Shown here one piece after another: positions 7,345-15,994 of a DNA stretch of 16,889 nt. The number at the start of each line of letters is the position of its first letter. Position 1 is the first letter of the stretch. The notes under the pieces were generated by a model. That model was not told where the DNA came from, made no database searches, and saw only the letters and a list, made by a program, of their open reading frames with translations. The translations under genes were made by a program, and so were the position numbers. Source of the DNA: an uncultured Comamonadaceae bacterium (lineage in GTDB: Bacteria > Pseudomonadota > Gammaproteobacteria > Burkholderiales > Burkholderiaceae); assembly GCA_946482595.1 (NCBI GenBank), contig CAMLSD010000103.1, forward strand, positions 1-16,889, given 5' to 3'.

Positions 7345-8697
7345 ATGAAAGGCAAGTTCAAGCTGCTGGCCGCGGCGGCCGCGGTCGCCGGTGCATTCGG
7401 CGGGCAGGCCGCCCATGCCGAAGGCATCGAGTTCCATGGCTATGTGCGCACGCAGGTCGGCGCCACCGACCAGGGCGGCAATCTCCAGTGCTTCCGCCTG
7501 GGCTGGCCCGCACAGGCGAAGTACCGCCTGGGCAATGAATGCGACAACTACGGTGAAGTGGCGGTGGCGCTGCCGTTCGGCAAGAACACCGGTCCGTGGG
7601 CCAAGTACAACCTGCGCCTGGCCCTGCGCGAGAAGGGTGCCCAGGACTTCGAGGACGCCACCACCGGCGTGGACTTCGAAAACGAGAAGACCAGCAACAA
7701 CTTCCAGATCGCCAGCCGCGAGAACTACGTGATCGCCGGCGGCTTCTTCCCCGAGGGCGGCGCGCTCGAGGACGCCAAGCTGTGGGTGGGCAAGCGCTTC
7801 TACAACCGCAACGACGTCCACATCAACGACTACTACTACTGGGCCAACACCGGTCCGGGCGCCGGGATCGAGGACATCGCCATCGGCAGCTCGGGCGTGA
7901 AGTTCGCCTTTGCCTACCACCAGAACGGCGGCAACTCGGGCCTCGACGGTGCACCGGGCAGCTTCGTGTTCGGTCCGGACGTGGGTCTGAAGTCGGTCAA
8001 GAAGTTCGAGGGCCGCTTCTACGACATCCCGGTCAACAAGGACGGCAAGCTCGAAGCCGCACTGCAGATCATCCGCGGCAGCTCGGTCAACGACCCCACC
8101 ACCCCGGCTGACGAAAGCGCAGGCGACAAGACCGGCTACCTGCTGACCCTCCAGCACTTCCAGGGTGGCGTGTTCGGTGGCTTCAACAAGCTGGCGCTGC
8201 AGTACGGCAAGGGCAACGGTTCCGGCAAGAACTGGATCCCGGCCTACGCCGGCGGCGATGCCCCCACGGGCAACAAGACGATCCGCATCGTCGAGCAGCT
8301 GTACTTCGCCCCCCAGGGCACGAAGTGGTCGGGCATGGCCACCTTCATCATCGACAACACCAAGGACGCCAGCGGCTACAAGGCCGACTGGATGTCGTTC
8401 GGCGTGCGTCCCCAGTACAACTTCTCCGACAACTTCAGCCTGGCGGTCGAGTACGGCTTCGACCAGGGCAAGGAAGGCATGGGCGATCGCGCCACGCAGC
8501 GTCTGCACAAGCTGACGGTTGCGCCGCAGATCACGCTGTCCGGCGGCTTCTGGGCTCGCCCCGTGCTGCGCGGCTTCGTGACCTACGCGAGCTGGAACGA
8601 TGCCGCCAAGGGCGGTGTGAACAACAACAGCAACCGCGTGTGGGCCGACAAGACCAACGGCATGACCTACGGCGTGCAGGTCGAGACCTGGTGGTGA
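7345..8697 (+). CDS. lamB: Maltoporin, LamB family
   Basis: Trimeric outer-membrane channel for maltose and maltodextrins. 450 residues, against 446 in E. coli LamB. The signal peptide ends QAAHA, followed by EGIEFHGYVRTQVG, the usual first strand of the barrel. Family hallmarks are YRLGNECDNYGEVAVALP, the segment FYNRNDVHINDYYYWANTG followed by PGAGIEDI, and a last strand ending in aromatic residues (VQVETWW), as needed for barrel assembly. The ATG at 7345 has TGAGGAG 7 bases upstream; a longer reading to a GTG at 7252 runs through the leader and lacks a signal peptide start. It is the first gene of the plus-strand maltodextrin locus and is followed by 170 bases with three inverted repeats. 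Confidence 0.96.
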   Translation: MKGKFKLLAAAAAVAGAFGGQAAHAEGIEFHGYVRTQVGATDQGGNLQCFRLGWPAQAKYRLGNECDNYGEVAVALPFGKNTGPWAKYNLRLALREKGAQDFEDATTGVDFENEKTSNNFQIASRENYVIAGGFFPEGGALEDAKLWVGKRFYNRNDVHINDYYYWANTGPGAGIEDIAIGSSGVKFAFAYHQNGGNSGLDGAPGSFVFGPDVGLKSVKKFEGRFYDIPVNKDGKLEAALQIIRGSSVNDPTTPADESAGDKTGYLLTLQHFQGGVFGGFNKLALQYGKGNGSGKNWIPAYAGGDAPTGNKTIRIVEQLYFAPQGTKWSGMATFIIDNTKDASGYKADWMSFGVRPQYNFSDNFSLAVEYGFDQGKEGMGDRATQRLHKLTVAPQITLSGGFWARPVLRGFVTYASWNDAAKGGVNNNSNRVWADKTNGMTYGVQVETWW

Positions 8698-8704
8698 TGC
8701 AGCC

Positions 8705-8726
8705 GGCGCAGCCATCGTGCTGCGCC
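8705..8726. repeat. Inverted repeat 1 after lamB
   Basis: GGCGCAG and CTGCGCC form a perfect 7-bp stem with an 8-base loop directly after the lamB stop. No T run follows, so it fits a 3'-protecting hairpin better than a terminator. Confidence 0.5.
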
Positions 8727-8758
8727 TGCTGAAGTTCCACCGGGCTGCGGCCTGTCCT

Positions 8759-8780
8759 GCGGGCGGCACCAGCCGCCCGC
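8759..8780. repeat. Inverted repeat 2 after lamB
   Basis: GCGGGCGGC and GCCGCCCGC form a perfect 9-bp stem with an ACCA loop. It is very stable but has no T run. It could stall exonucleases and keep the lamB message more abundant than the downstream genes. Confidence 0.55.
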
Positions 8781-8807
8781 CCCACCCCAGGTGGCAGTTG
8801 TCGCCTG

Positions 8808-8847
8808 CAAGGCCATGGGCATGAGCCCGTTCGTGTCCATGGCCTTG
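8808..8847. repeat. 11-bp inverted repeat just upstream of the alpha-glucosidase
   Basis: CAAGGCCATGG (8808-8818) and CCATGGCCTTG (8837-8847) are perfect complements with an 18-base spacer, ending 20 bases before the next ATG. It could be an mRNA hairpin in the intercistronic region or a protein-binding site. Confidence 0.5.
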
Positions 8848-8867
8848 GACTCCATTGAAGATTTTCG

Positions 8868-10556
8868 ATGTCGATCTCTACCGTGAACAACCGCACCGCC
8901 CCGCAGCCCGCCGCGCGCACCGACTGGTGGCGCGGTGGCGTGATCTACCAGATCTACCCGCGCAGCTTTGCCGACAGCAATGCCGACGGCGTTGGCGACC
9001 TGCCCGGCATCGTCGAAAAACTGCCCTATGTGGCCAGCCTCGGTGTCGATGCGATCTGGATCTCGCCGTTCTTCCGCTCGCCGATGAAGGACTTCGGCTA
9101 TGACATCGCCGACTACCGCGACGTGGATCCGCTGTTCGGCAACCTGAGCGACTTCGACCGCCTGATCGCCCGCGCCCATGAGCTGGGCCTGAAGGTGATG
9201 ATCGACCAGGTGCTGTCGCACACCTCCGACCAGCACGCCTGGTTCAAGGAAAGCCGCTCCAGCCGCGACAACCCGCGTGCCGACTGGTACGTCTGGGCCG
9301 ACCCGAAGGCCGACGGCACGCCGCCGAATAACTGGCTCAGCGTGTTCGGGGGCTCCGCCTGGCAATGGGACTCGCGCCGCCGCCAGTACTACCTGCACAA
9401 CTTCCTGACCAGCCAGCCGGACCTGAACTTCCACAACCCCGAGGTGCAGGACCAGGTGCTGTCGGACATCCGCTTCTGGCTGGACCGCGGCGTGGACGGC
9501 TTCCGCTTCGACGCGTGCATCTTCCAGTTCCACGACCGCCAGCTGCGCAACAACCCGCCGGCCGAACACCGCGACACCAAGACGGTGATGGAGACCAACC
9601 CCTACGGCATGCAGCGCCACCTGTACTGCAAGACCCAGCCGGAGAACCTGGCTTACCTGCAGCGCATCCGCAGCCTGCTCAACGACTACGGCGCGGCCAG
9701 CGTGGGCGAGATCGGCGACGACGACTCGCTCAAGACCATGGCTGACTACACCCGCGGCGGCGACAAGCTGCACATGGCCTACAGCTTCAACCTGCTGACC
9801 AACGAATGCAGCGCGGGCTACATCCGCAAGCAGGTCGAGGACCTGGAGGCGCAGATGCAGGACGGCTGGGCCTGCTGGTCCTTCGGCAACCATGACGTGC
9901 CCCGCGTGATGACGCGCTGGGGCGGCCCGGGCGCCAGCGCCGACTACATCAAGGTCGCGATGGCCATGCTCACCTCGCTGCGCGGCAGCGTGTGCTGGTG
10001 GCAGGGCGACGAGCTGGCCCTGACCGAAGCCGACATTCCGTTCGACCAGTTGCAGGACCCCTACGGCATCACCTTCTGGCCGGAGTTCAAAGGCCGCGAC
10101 GGATGCCGCACGCCGATGCCCTGGGTGAGCACGCAGCCGCACGCCGGATTCAGCGGCGGGCGCGACGTGAGGCCCTGGCTGCCTGTGCCGTCCGAGCACC
10201 GCGCCCATGCCGTCGACGTCAACGACGCCGACATGAGCTCGCCGCTGAACTTCACGCGCCTGTTCCTGGCCTGGCGCAAGCAGCAGCCCGCGCTGGTGAC
10301 CGGCTCGATCGAATTCATCGACACGCCCGAACCCGTGCTGGCGCTGGTGCGCCGCCCCGAGGCCGGCCAGAGCGCGCCGGCGATCCTGGCGGTCTTCAAC
10401 CTCGGGCGCGAGCCGATCGAGGTCGATCTCGGCGATGCTCCCGCCACGCGGGCGCTGCAGGGTCATGGCTTCGAAGGGTCGATGCTGGCGAGTCGCACCG
10501 GGCAACGCCTGACCCTGCCCGCGCATGCCGCCTACTTTGGCGAGATCATTGCCTGA
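8868..10556 (+). CDS. Cytoplasmic GH13 alpha-glucosidase (GH13_23-like)
   Basis: Releases glucose from maltose and short maltodextrins. 562 residues with no signal peptide, so it acts on imported sugar. The GH13 barrel starts at DWWRGGVIYQIYPRSFADSN. Conserved regions are DQVLSHTSDQH (region I), GVDGFRFDAC with nucleophile Asp215 (II), VGEIGDD with acid/base Glu281 (III) and FGNHDVPR with Asp343 (IV), so all catalytic residues are present. The GFRFDAC segment followed by FQFHD resembles Xanthomonas and Halomonas alpha-glucosidases of subfamily 23. A C-terminal beta domain follows. Subfamily and exact substrate are by resemblance only; trehalose- or sucrose-type activities are less likely in this context. 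The ATG has only a weak GAAG upstream, so translation may be modest. It sits between lamB and malK. Confidence 0.92.
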   Translation: MSISTVNNRTAPQPAARTDWWRGGVIYQIYPRSFADSNADGVGDLPGIVEKLPYVASLGVDAIWISPFFRSPMKDFGYDIADYRDVDPLFGNLSDFDRLIARAHELGLKVMIDQVLSHTSDQHAWFKESRSSRDNPRADWYVWADPKADGTPPNNWLSVFGGSAWQWDSRRRQYYLHNFLTSQPDLNFHNPEVQDQVLSDIRFWLDRGVDGFRFDACIFQFHDRQLRNNPPAEHRDTKTVMETNPYGMQRHLYCKTQPENLAYLQRIRSLLNDYGAASVGEIGDDDSLKTMADYTRGGDKLHMAYSFNLLTNECSAGYIRKQVEDLEAQMQDGWACWSFGNHDVPRVMTRWGGPGASADYIKVAMAMLTSLRGSVCWWQGDELALTEADIPFDQLQDPYGITFWPEFKGRDGCRTPMPWVSTQPHAGFSGGRDVRPWLPVPSEHRAHAVDVNDADMSSPLNFTRLFLAWRKQQPALVTGSIEFIDTPEPVLALVRRPEAGQSAPAILAVFNLGREPIEVDLGDAPATRALQGHGFEGSMLASRTGQRLTLPAHAAYFGEIIA

Positions 10557-10616
10557 CCCGCGACGCGGGCACATCCAGCGGCAAACCCACCGGCACGAAC
10601 CAGCGATCCCACACCC

Positions 10617-11714
10617 ATGGCCAACCTGCAACTCAAGGCGCTGCGCAAGTCCTACGGTGACGTGCAGACCCTGCACGGCATCGACCTCGACATCCAGGAT
10701 GGCGAGTTCATCGTTTTTGTCGGCCCGTCGGGCTGCGGCAAGTCCACCATGCTGCGCTGCATCGCGGGGCTGGAGGAGATCACCTCCGGCGAGCTCTACA
10801 TCGGCGGGCAGCTGGTCAATGAGGTGCCGCCGGCCAAGCGGGGCATCGCGATGGTGTTCCAGAGCTATGCGCTGTATCCGCACATGACGGTGGCCGAGAA
10901 CATGGCCTTCGGCCTGCGGCTGGCCGGCTTCAGCAAGGCCGAGCAGGACAACGCGGTCAAGCGCGCGGCCCAGATCCTTCAGATCGAGCACCTGCTCGAG
11001 CGCAAGCCCAAGGCCCTGTCGGGCGGCCAGCGCCAGCGCGTGGCGATCGGTCGCGCCATCGTGCGCAAGCCCGGGGTCTTCCTGTTCGACGAACCCCTGT
11101 CGAACCTGGATGCCGCGCTGCGCGTGCAGATGCGCGTGGAACTGTCCCGGCTGCACCGTGAGCTGGAGACCACCATGGTCTACGTCACGCACGACCAGGT
11201 CGAGGCCATGACGCTGGCCAACCGCATCGTGGTGTTCAATGCCGGGCGCATCGAGCAGGTCGGCTCGCCGATGGAGCTGTACCACCGTCCGGCCAATCTG
11301 TTCGTCGCCGGGTTCATCGGCTCGCCCAAGATGAACTTCGTCTCGGCCACGCTGGCCTCGGCCACCGCGCAGGAGGCCGTGCTGGCCCTGGCCGACGGCA
11401 GCCAGATCCGCGCCAGTGTCGATGCCACCGCCCTGACGGCCGGCGCGGCGCTGACGCTGGGCGTGCGTCCCGAACACATCGAGGCCGGCCAGCCGGCGCC
11501 GGGCAACGAGTTGCGCGGCACGGTGCAGGTGGCCGAACACCTGGGCGACGCCACCTACCTGTACGTGGACGTGCAAGGCGCCCAGGCCCCGGTGGTCGTG
11601 CGCGCCGACGCCGACAACCCGCTGGCCATCGGCGACGTGGCCCATCTCGGGCTGCCGCCGCAACGCTGCTACGTGTTCGACGCCCAGGGCCAGGCCCTGG
11701 CGCGGACCCCATGA
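10617..11714 (+). CDS. malK: Maltodextrin ABC transporter ATPase MalK
   Basis: Energises uptake through MalFG as a dimer on the inner face of the cytoplasmic membrane. 365 residues. Walker A is GPSGCGKST (36-44). The Q-loop Gln82, LSGGQ (134-138), Walker B with [10 protein letters not shown] (Asp158, Glu159) and the switch His192 (VTHDQVEAM) fall at the same numbers as in E. coli MalK. The C-terminal OB-type regulatory domain (about 235-365, with GVRPEHIE) is present. On sequence alone the protein could also be named UgpC or MsmX, since these ATPases serve several sugar transporters, but the adjacent malEFG supports MalK. It starts 60 bases after the glucosidase stop; a small CCCGC/GCGGG hairpin lies in the gap, and the ribosome binding site is weak. 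Confidence 0.95.
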   Translation: MANLQLKALRKSYGDVQTLHGIDLDIQDGEFIVFVGPSGCGKSTMLRCIAGLEEITSGELYIGGQLVNEVPPAKRGIAMVFQSYALYPHMTVAENMAFGLRLAGFSKAEQDNAVKRAAQILQIEHLLERKPKALSGGQRQRVAIGRAIVRKPGVFLFDEPLSNLDAALRVQMRVELSRLHRELETTMVYVTHDQVEAMTLANRIVVFNAGRIEQVGSPMELYHRPANLFVAGFIGSPKMNFVSATLASATAQEAVLALADGSQIRASVDATALTAGAALTLGVRPEHIEAGQPAPGNELRGTVQVAEHLGDATYLYVDVQGAQAPVVVRADADNPLAIGDVAHLGLPPQRCYVFDAQGQALARTP

Positions 11715-11772
11715 TTTCCCCCAACCCCGTCGAGTTTCGACCGTCACATCTCACCCACAAGAGGAGCAAGGC

Positions 11773-12975
<1,203 letters not shown>

Positions 12976-12983
12976 CCTGAACC

Positions 12984-13001
12984 GGGCGGCTGACGCCGCC
13001 C
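12984..13001 (+). other. Hairpin directly after malE
   Basis: GGGCGGC-TGAC-GCCGCCC, a perfect 7-bp stem that begins 9 bases after the malE stop. No T run follows. It is the first of two stacked intercistronic hairpins. Confidence 0.6.
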
Positions 13002-13003
13002 GC

Positions 13004-13037
13004 AACCCATGCGCCACCCGGGTGGTGCATGGGTTTT
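13004..13037 (+). terminator. Terminator-like hairpin between malE and malF
   Basis: AACCCATGC pairs with GCATGGGTT, and CCACCC with GGGTGG, separated by one G-T wobble, followed by four T in all (13034-13037). It is a very long stem with a short T run, so partial termination or mRNA end protection is likely. The E. coli malE-malF gap holds REP hairpins with the latter role. Confidence 0.6.
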
Positions 13038-13058
13038 CGCAATCGACACCCTGACACC

Positions 13059-14594
13059 ATGACGCCATCGACCGGGCTCCAACGCATCGCATACCCCGCC
13101 GCCGGGCTGCTGCTTGCGCTGGTATCGCTGTATCTCGTCACCATCGTGTACGCCGCGGGCGAGACGTTGCTGGCGGGCACCATGCTCGTGGTGGTCGCCA
13201 TGGCGGCGTGGATCTACACCTCGCCGCGGCTGTATGCCTATCGCTACCTCTTCCCAGGCATTGCCGGCGTGGTGATCTTCGTGGTGTTCCCGATCATCTA
13301 CACGGTGGCGATCGGCTTCACGAACTACAGCTCGCGCAACCTGCTGACCTTCGAGCGCGCCACCGCCTACTTCCTCGACGAGACCTACCAGTCCGAGGGG
13401 CGCAGCTACGGCTTTTCACTGCTGAGCGATGGCACCGAGTACCGTGCCCGGCTGCAGGACAGCGAGTCCGACGCGGTGTTCTTCACGCCGTCGCTGGCCC
13501 TGACCAGCACGGCTGCGCTGGAAGTCCAGGCGGTGCCGGAAGCCCAGGCCCAGGTCGGTGTGGGCGAACCGGTTGCGCTGAAGGACGTGATCCGACTGCA
13601 GCCCAACCTCAAGGCCCTGACCGTGGCCATGCCCGACGGCAGCCGCGTGCGCATGACCGGGCTGCGCAGCTTCGGCCCGGTGAGCCGGCTCTACGAACGG
13701 CAGGCCGACGGCAGCCTGCTCAACCGCCAGACCGGTGAACGCCTGAGCGCCAACATGAAGACCGGCTTCTACGAAAAGCCCGACGGCACCGCCGTCTCGC
13801 CGGGCTTCCAGGTGAACATCGGCCTGGCGCACTTCGAGCGCATCTTCACCGACGAGGCCTTCCAGCAGCCCTTCCTGCGCATCTTCGGCTGGACCGTCGC
13901 GTTTGCGGCCCTGACCGTGCTGTTCGCCGCGTCGCTGGGCATGCTGCTGGCCGTGCTGCTGAGCTGGGAGGCACTGCGATTCCGCGGGCTGTACCAGACC
14001 TTGCTGTTCCTGCCCTATGCGGTGCCCGGCTTCATCTCGATCCTGGTGTTCAAGGGCCTGTTCAACAACAACTTCGGCGAGATCAACCTGATCCTGTCGA
14101 CGCTGTTCGGCATCAAGCCGGCGTGGTTCTCCGACCCCCTGCTGGCCAAGGTGATGCTGCTGATCGTGAACACCTGGCTGGGCTATCCGTACATGATGGT
14201 CGTGTGCATGGGCCTGATCAAGGCCATCCCCTCCGACCTGTACGAAGCTTCGGCGGTGGCCGGCGCGGGCCCGCTGACCAACTTCTTCCGCATCACGCTG
14301 CCGCTGGTGATGAAGCCGCTCACGCCGTTGCTGATCGCCGCATTCGCGTTCAACTTCAACAACTTCGTGCTGATCAGCCTGCTCACCGGCGGCCGGCCCG
14401 ATTTCCTCGACACCAAGATCCCCGCCGGCACGACCGACATCCTGGTCTCGTACACCTACCGCATCGCCTTCGAGGACTCCGGCCAGAACTTCGGCCTGGC
14501 CGCCGCCATCTCGACCGTCGTCTTCGCAATGGTGGCCCTGCTGTCGTGGATCAACCTGCGTGCCACCCGCATCACCAAGGAGGAGGCCCGCTGA
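13059..14594 (+). CDS. malF: Maltose transporter permease MalF
   Basis: Inner-membrane subunit of the MalFGK2 transporter. 511 residues from the ATG at 13059 (E. coli MalF 514). Two N-terminal membrane segments are followed by YRYLFPGIAGVVIFVVFP, a third segment. Then comes the large periplasmic P2 loop (roughly 90-260) typical of MalF, which contacts MalE. The C-terminal permease core holds the ATPase-coupling EAA loop at about residue 396 (EASAVAGAGPLTNFFRITLP). FNFNNFVLISLLTGG marks the family. An upstream ATG at 13029 is in frame but lies inside the intercistronic hairpin and would add ten charged residues before the first membrane segment; the later start is preferred though neither has a clear ribosome binding site. 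malG follows after 21 bases. Confidence 0.96.
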   Translation: MTPSTGLQRIAYPAAGLLLALVSLYLVTIVYAAGETLLAGTMLVVVAMAAWIYTSPRLYAYRYLFPGIAGVVIFVVFPIIYTVAIGFTNYSSRNLLTFERATAYFLDETYQSEGRSYGFSLLSDGTEYRARLQDSESDAVFFTPSLALTSTAALEVQAVPEAQAQVGVGEPVALKDVIRLQPNLKALTVAMPDGSRVRMTGLRSFGPVSRLYERQADGSLLNRQTGERLSANMKTGFYEKPDGTAVSPGFQVNIGLAHFERIFTDEAFQQPFLRIFGWTVAFAALTVLFAASLGMLLAVLLSWEALRFRGLYQTLLFLPYAVPGFISILVFKGLFNNNFGEINLILSTLFGIKPAWFSDPLLAKVMLLIVNTWLGYPYMMVVCMGLIKAIPSDLYEASAVAGAGPLTNFFRITLPLVMKPLTPLLIAAFAFNFNNFVLISLLTGGRPDFLDTKIPAGTTDILVSYTYRIAFEDSGQNFGLAAAISTVVFAMVALLSWINLRATRITKEEAR

Positions 14595-14615
14595 GGGCCG
14601 CCTGAGGACACCGTC

Positions 14616-15506
14616 ATGGCCATTGTTCTGGACAAGTCTCACCGCTGGCGCGTGCTGGCAGCACACGCCTTCATGATCGCGCTGATCTGCGTCGTGATCT
14701 TTCCGTTCCTGATGATCCTGTCGATCTCGCTGCGCCCGGGCAACTTCGCCTCGGGCAGCCTGATCCCCGACCAGATCAGTCTGGAGCACTGGAAGCTGGC
14801 GCTGGGCATCTCGTACCAGGGCCCGGACGGGCGCCTGGTGCAACCGCCCTTCCCCGTGCTGCTGTGGCTGTGGAACTCGGTCAAGGTGGCCACGCTGTCG
14901 GCCTGCATCACGCTGCTGCTGTCCACCACGGCGGCCTATGCCTTTGCCCGGATGAAGTTCCGCGGCAAGTCCCAGGCCCTGTCGGCGCTGATGCTGATCC
15001 AGATGTTCCCGGCGGTGCTCGCGCTGGTGGCCATCTACGCAATCTTCGACCGCATCGGCAATGTCTTCCCGCTGTTCGGCATCGACAGCCACGCGTCGCT
15101 CCTGCTGGCCTATGCCGGGGGCATCGGCCTGCATGTGTGGACCATCAAGGGCTACTTCGACACCATCCCGGCCGAGATCGAGGAAGCCGCCAAGGTCGAC
15201 GGCGCCTCGCCCTGGCAGGCCTTCCGCCTGGTGCTGCTGCCGATGGCGGTGCCGATCCTGATGGTGGTGTTCCTGCTCGCCTTCATCGGGGCGATCATCG
15301 AATACCCCGTGGCCTCCATCCTGCTCAACGAGGAGCGCAAGCTCACGCTGGCCGTCGGCTCCAAGCTGTTCCTGTACGAACAGCGCTACCTCTGGGGTGA
15401 CTTTGCGGCGGCGGCCATCCTGTCCGGCCTGCCCATCACCGTGGTCTTCATCCTGGCTCAGAAGTGGATGGTCTCCGGGCTCACGTCCGGCGGCCTCAAG
15501 GGCTGA
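14616..15506 (+). CDS. malG: Maltose transporter permease MalG
   Basis: Second inner-membrane subunit of MalFGK2. 296 residues, the same as E. coli MalG. A first membrane segment ([18 protein letters not shown]) and the periplasmic stretch [20 protein letters not shown] are followed by five more membrane segments. The EAA loop is at about residue 189 ([20 protein letters not shown]). The family C-terminus [13 protein letters not shown] is intact; in E. coli this tail reaches into the MalK dimer interface. GAGGA lies 9 bases before the ATG. It is closely spaced with malF (21 bases) and with the next gene (41 bases), consistent with one transcript. Confidence 0.97.
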   Translation: MAIVLDKSHRWRVLAAHAFMIALICVVIFPFLMILSISLRPGNFASGSLIPDQISLEHWKLALGISYQGPDGRLVQPPFPVLLWLWNSVKVATLSACITLLLSTTAAYAFARMKFRGKSQALSALMLIQMFPAVLALVAIYAIFDRIGNVFPLFGIDSHASLLLAYAGGIGLHVWTIKGYFDTIPAEIEEAAKVDGASPWQAFRLVLLPMAVPILMVVFLLAFIGAIIEYPVASILLNEERKLTLAVGSKLFLYEQRYLWGDFAAAAILSGLPITVVFILAQKWMVSGLTSGGLKG

Positions 15507-15547
15507 GCCGCACCGATCCATCCCCCCTCAACGAAGGAGACAACACG

Positions 15548-15994
15548 ATGCTCGACAAGCGATCCGCCCTGAAGGCCGCCGTGGCCGCCGCCCTGACGCT
15601 GTGCGCCGGCTCGGCCGCGCTGGCCCAGTCCTCGGCGCCGCCCGCCGGCTCGGTGGCCATCCACTACAACCGCTGCGACAACACCTACGACGGCTGGGGC
15701 ATCCACCTCTGGAAGGACCCGGGCATCCCCATCCCGGGCGTGGAATGGCAAAAGCCGATGATGCCCACCGGCACCGACGAGTTCGGCGTGTACTGGCACA
15801 CCAAGCTCGACGAATACACCAAGGGCAAGGTGAACTACATCATCCACAAGGGCGACACCAAGGACCAGGGCGGACGCGACATGTCCTTCGACGGCAATAC
15901 GACCAAGGAGATCTGGGTGAACAGCGGTGACCGCGCCATCCACACCTCGCTGGCCGATGCCCGCAAGGCCCGCGAAGCCAAGCCCTGCAAGTGA
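15548..15994 (+). CDS. Stand-alone secreted CBM41 / pullulanase-associated (PUD) starch-binding protein
   Basis: 148 residues. A signal peptide ends ALA at residue 26 (Cys19 is not in a lipobox context), then a short linker. A single PUD/CBM41 module (about 35-134) follows, starting VAIHYNRCDNTYDGWGIHLW. Trp50 and Trp55, the HKGD segment with Lys101 and Asp103, and EIWVNSGD are the alpha-glucan-binding hallmarks of the family. CBM41 modules are usually fused to pullulanases; here there is no catalytic domain. Two cysteines remain in the mature protein (43 and 147) and could form a disulfide that ties down the C-terminal tail. AAGGAG precedes the ATG. Its TGA overlaps the ATG of the amylase gene (TGATG), so the two are probably translationally coupled. 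Likely role (inference): bind starch or maltodextrin next to the amylase or transporter. Confidence 0.9.
   Translation: MLDKRSALKAAVAAALTLCAGSAALAQSSAPPAGSVAIHYNRCDNTYDGWGIHLWKDPGIPIPGVEWQKPMMPTGTDEFGVYWHTKLDEYTKGKVNYIIHKGDTKDQGGRDMSFDGNTTKEIWVNSGDRAIHTSLADARKAREAKPCK

Noticed and set aside
8667..11747. A minus-strand open frame of 1026 codons opposite the glucosidase and malK
   Set aside because: It mirrors two clear genes on the other strand in GC-rich DNA. Its product is rich in His, Gln, Arg and Val with no recognisable domain, as expected for antisense shadow frames.
13416..15521. A minus-strand open frame of 701 codons opposite malF and malG
   Set aside because: It lies antisense to two conserved membrane proteins, and its composition (Gln, His, Asp, Arg) and lack of domains mark it as a shadow of third-position GC bias.
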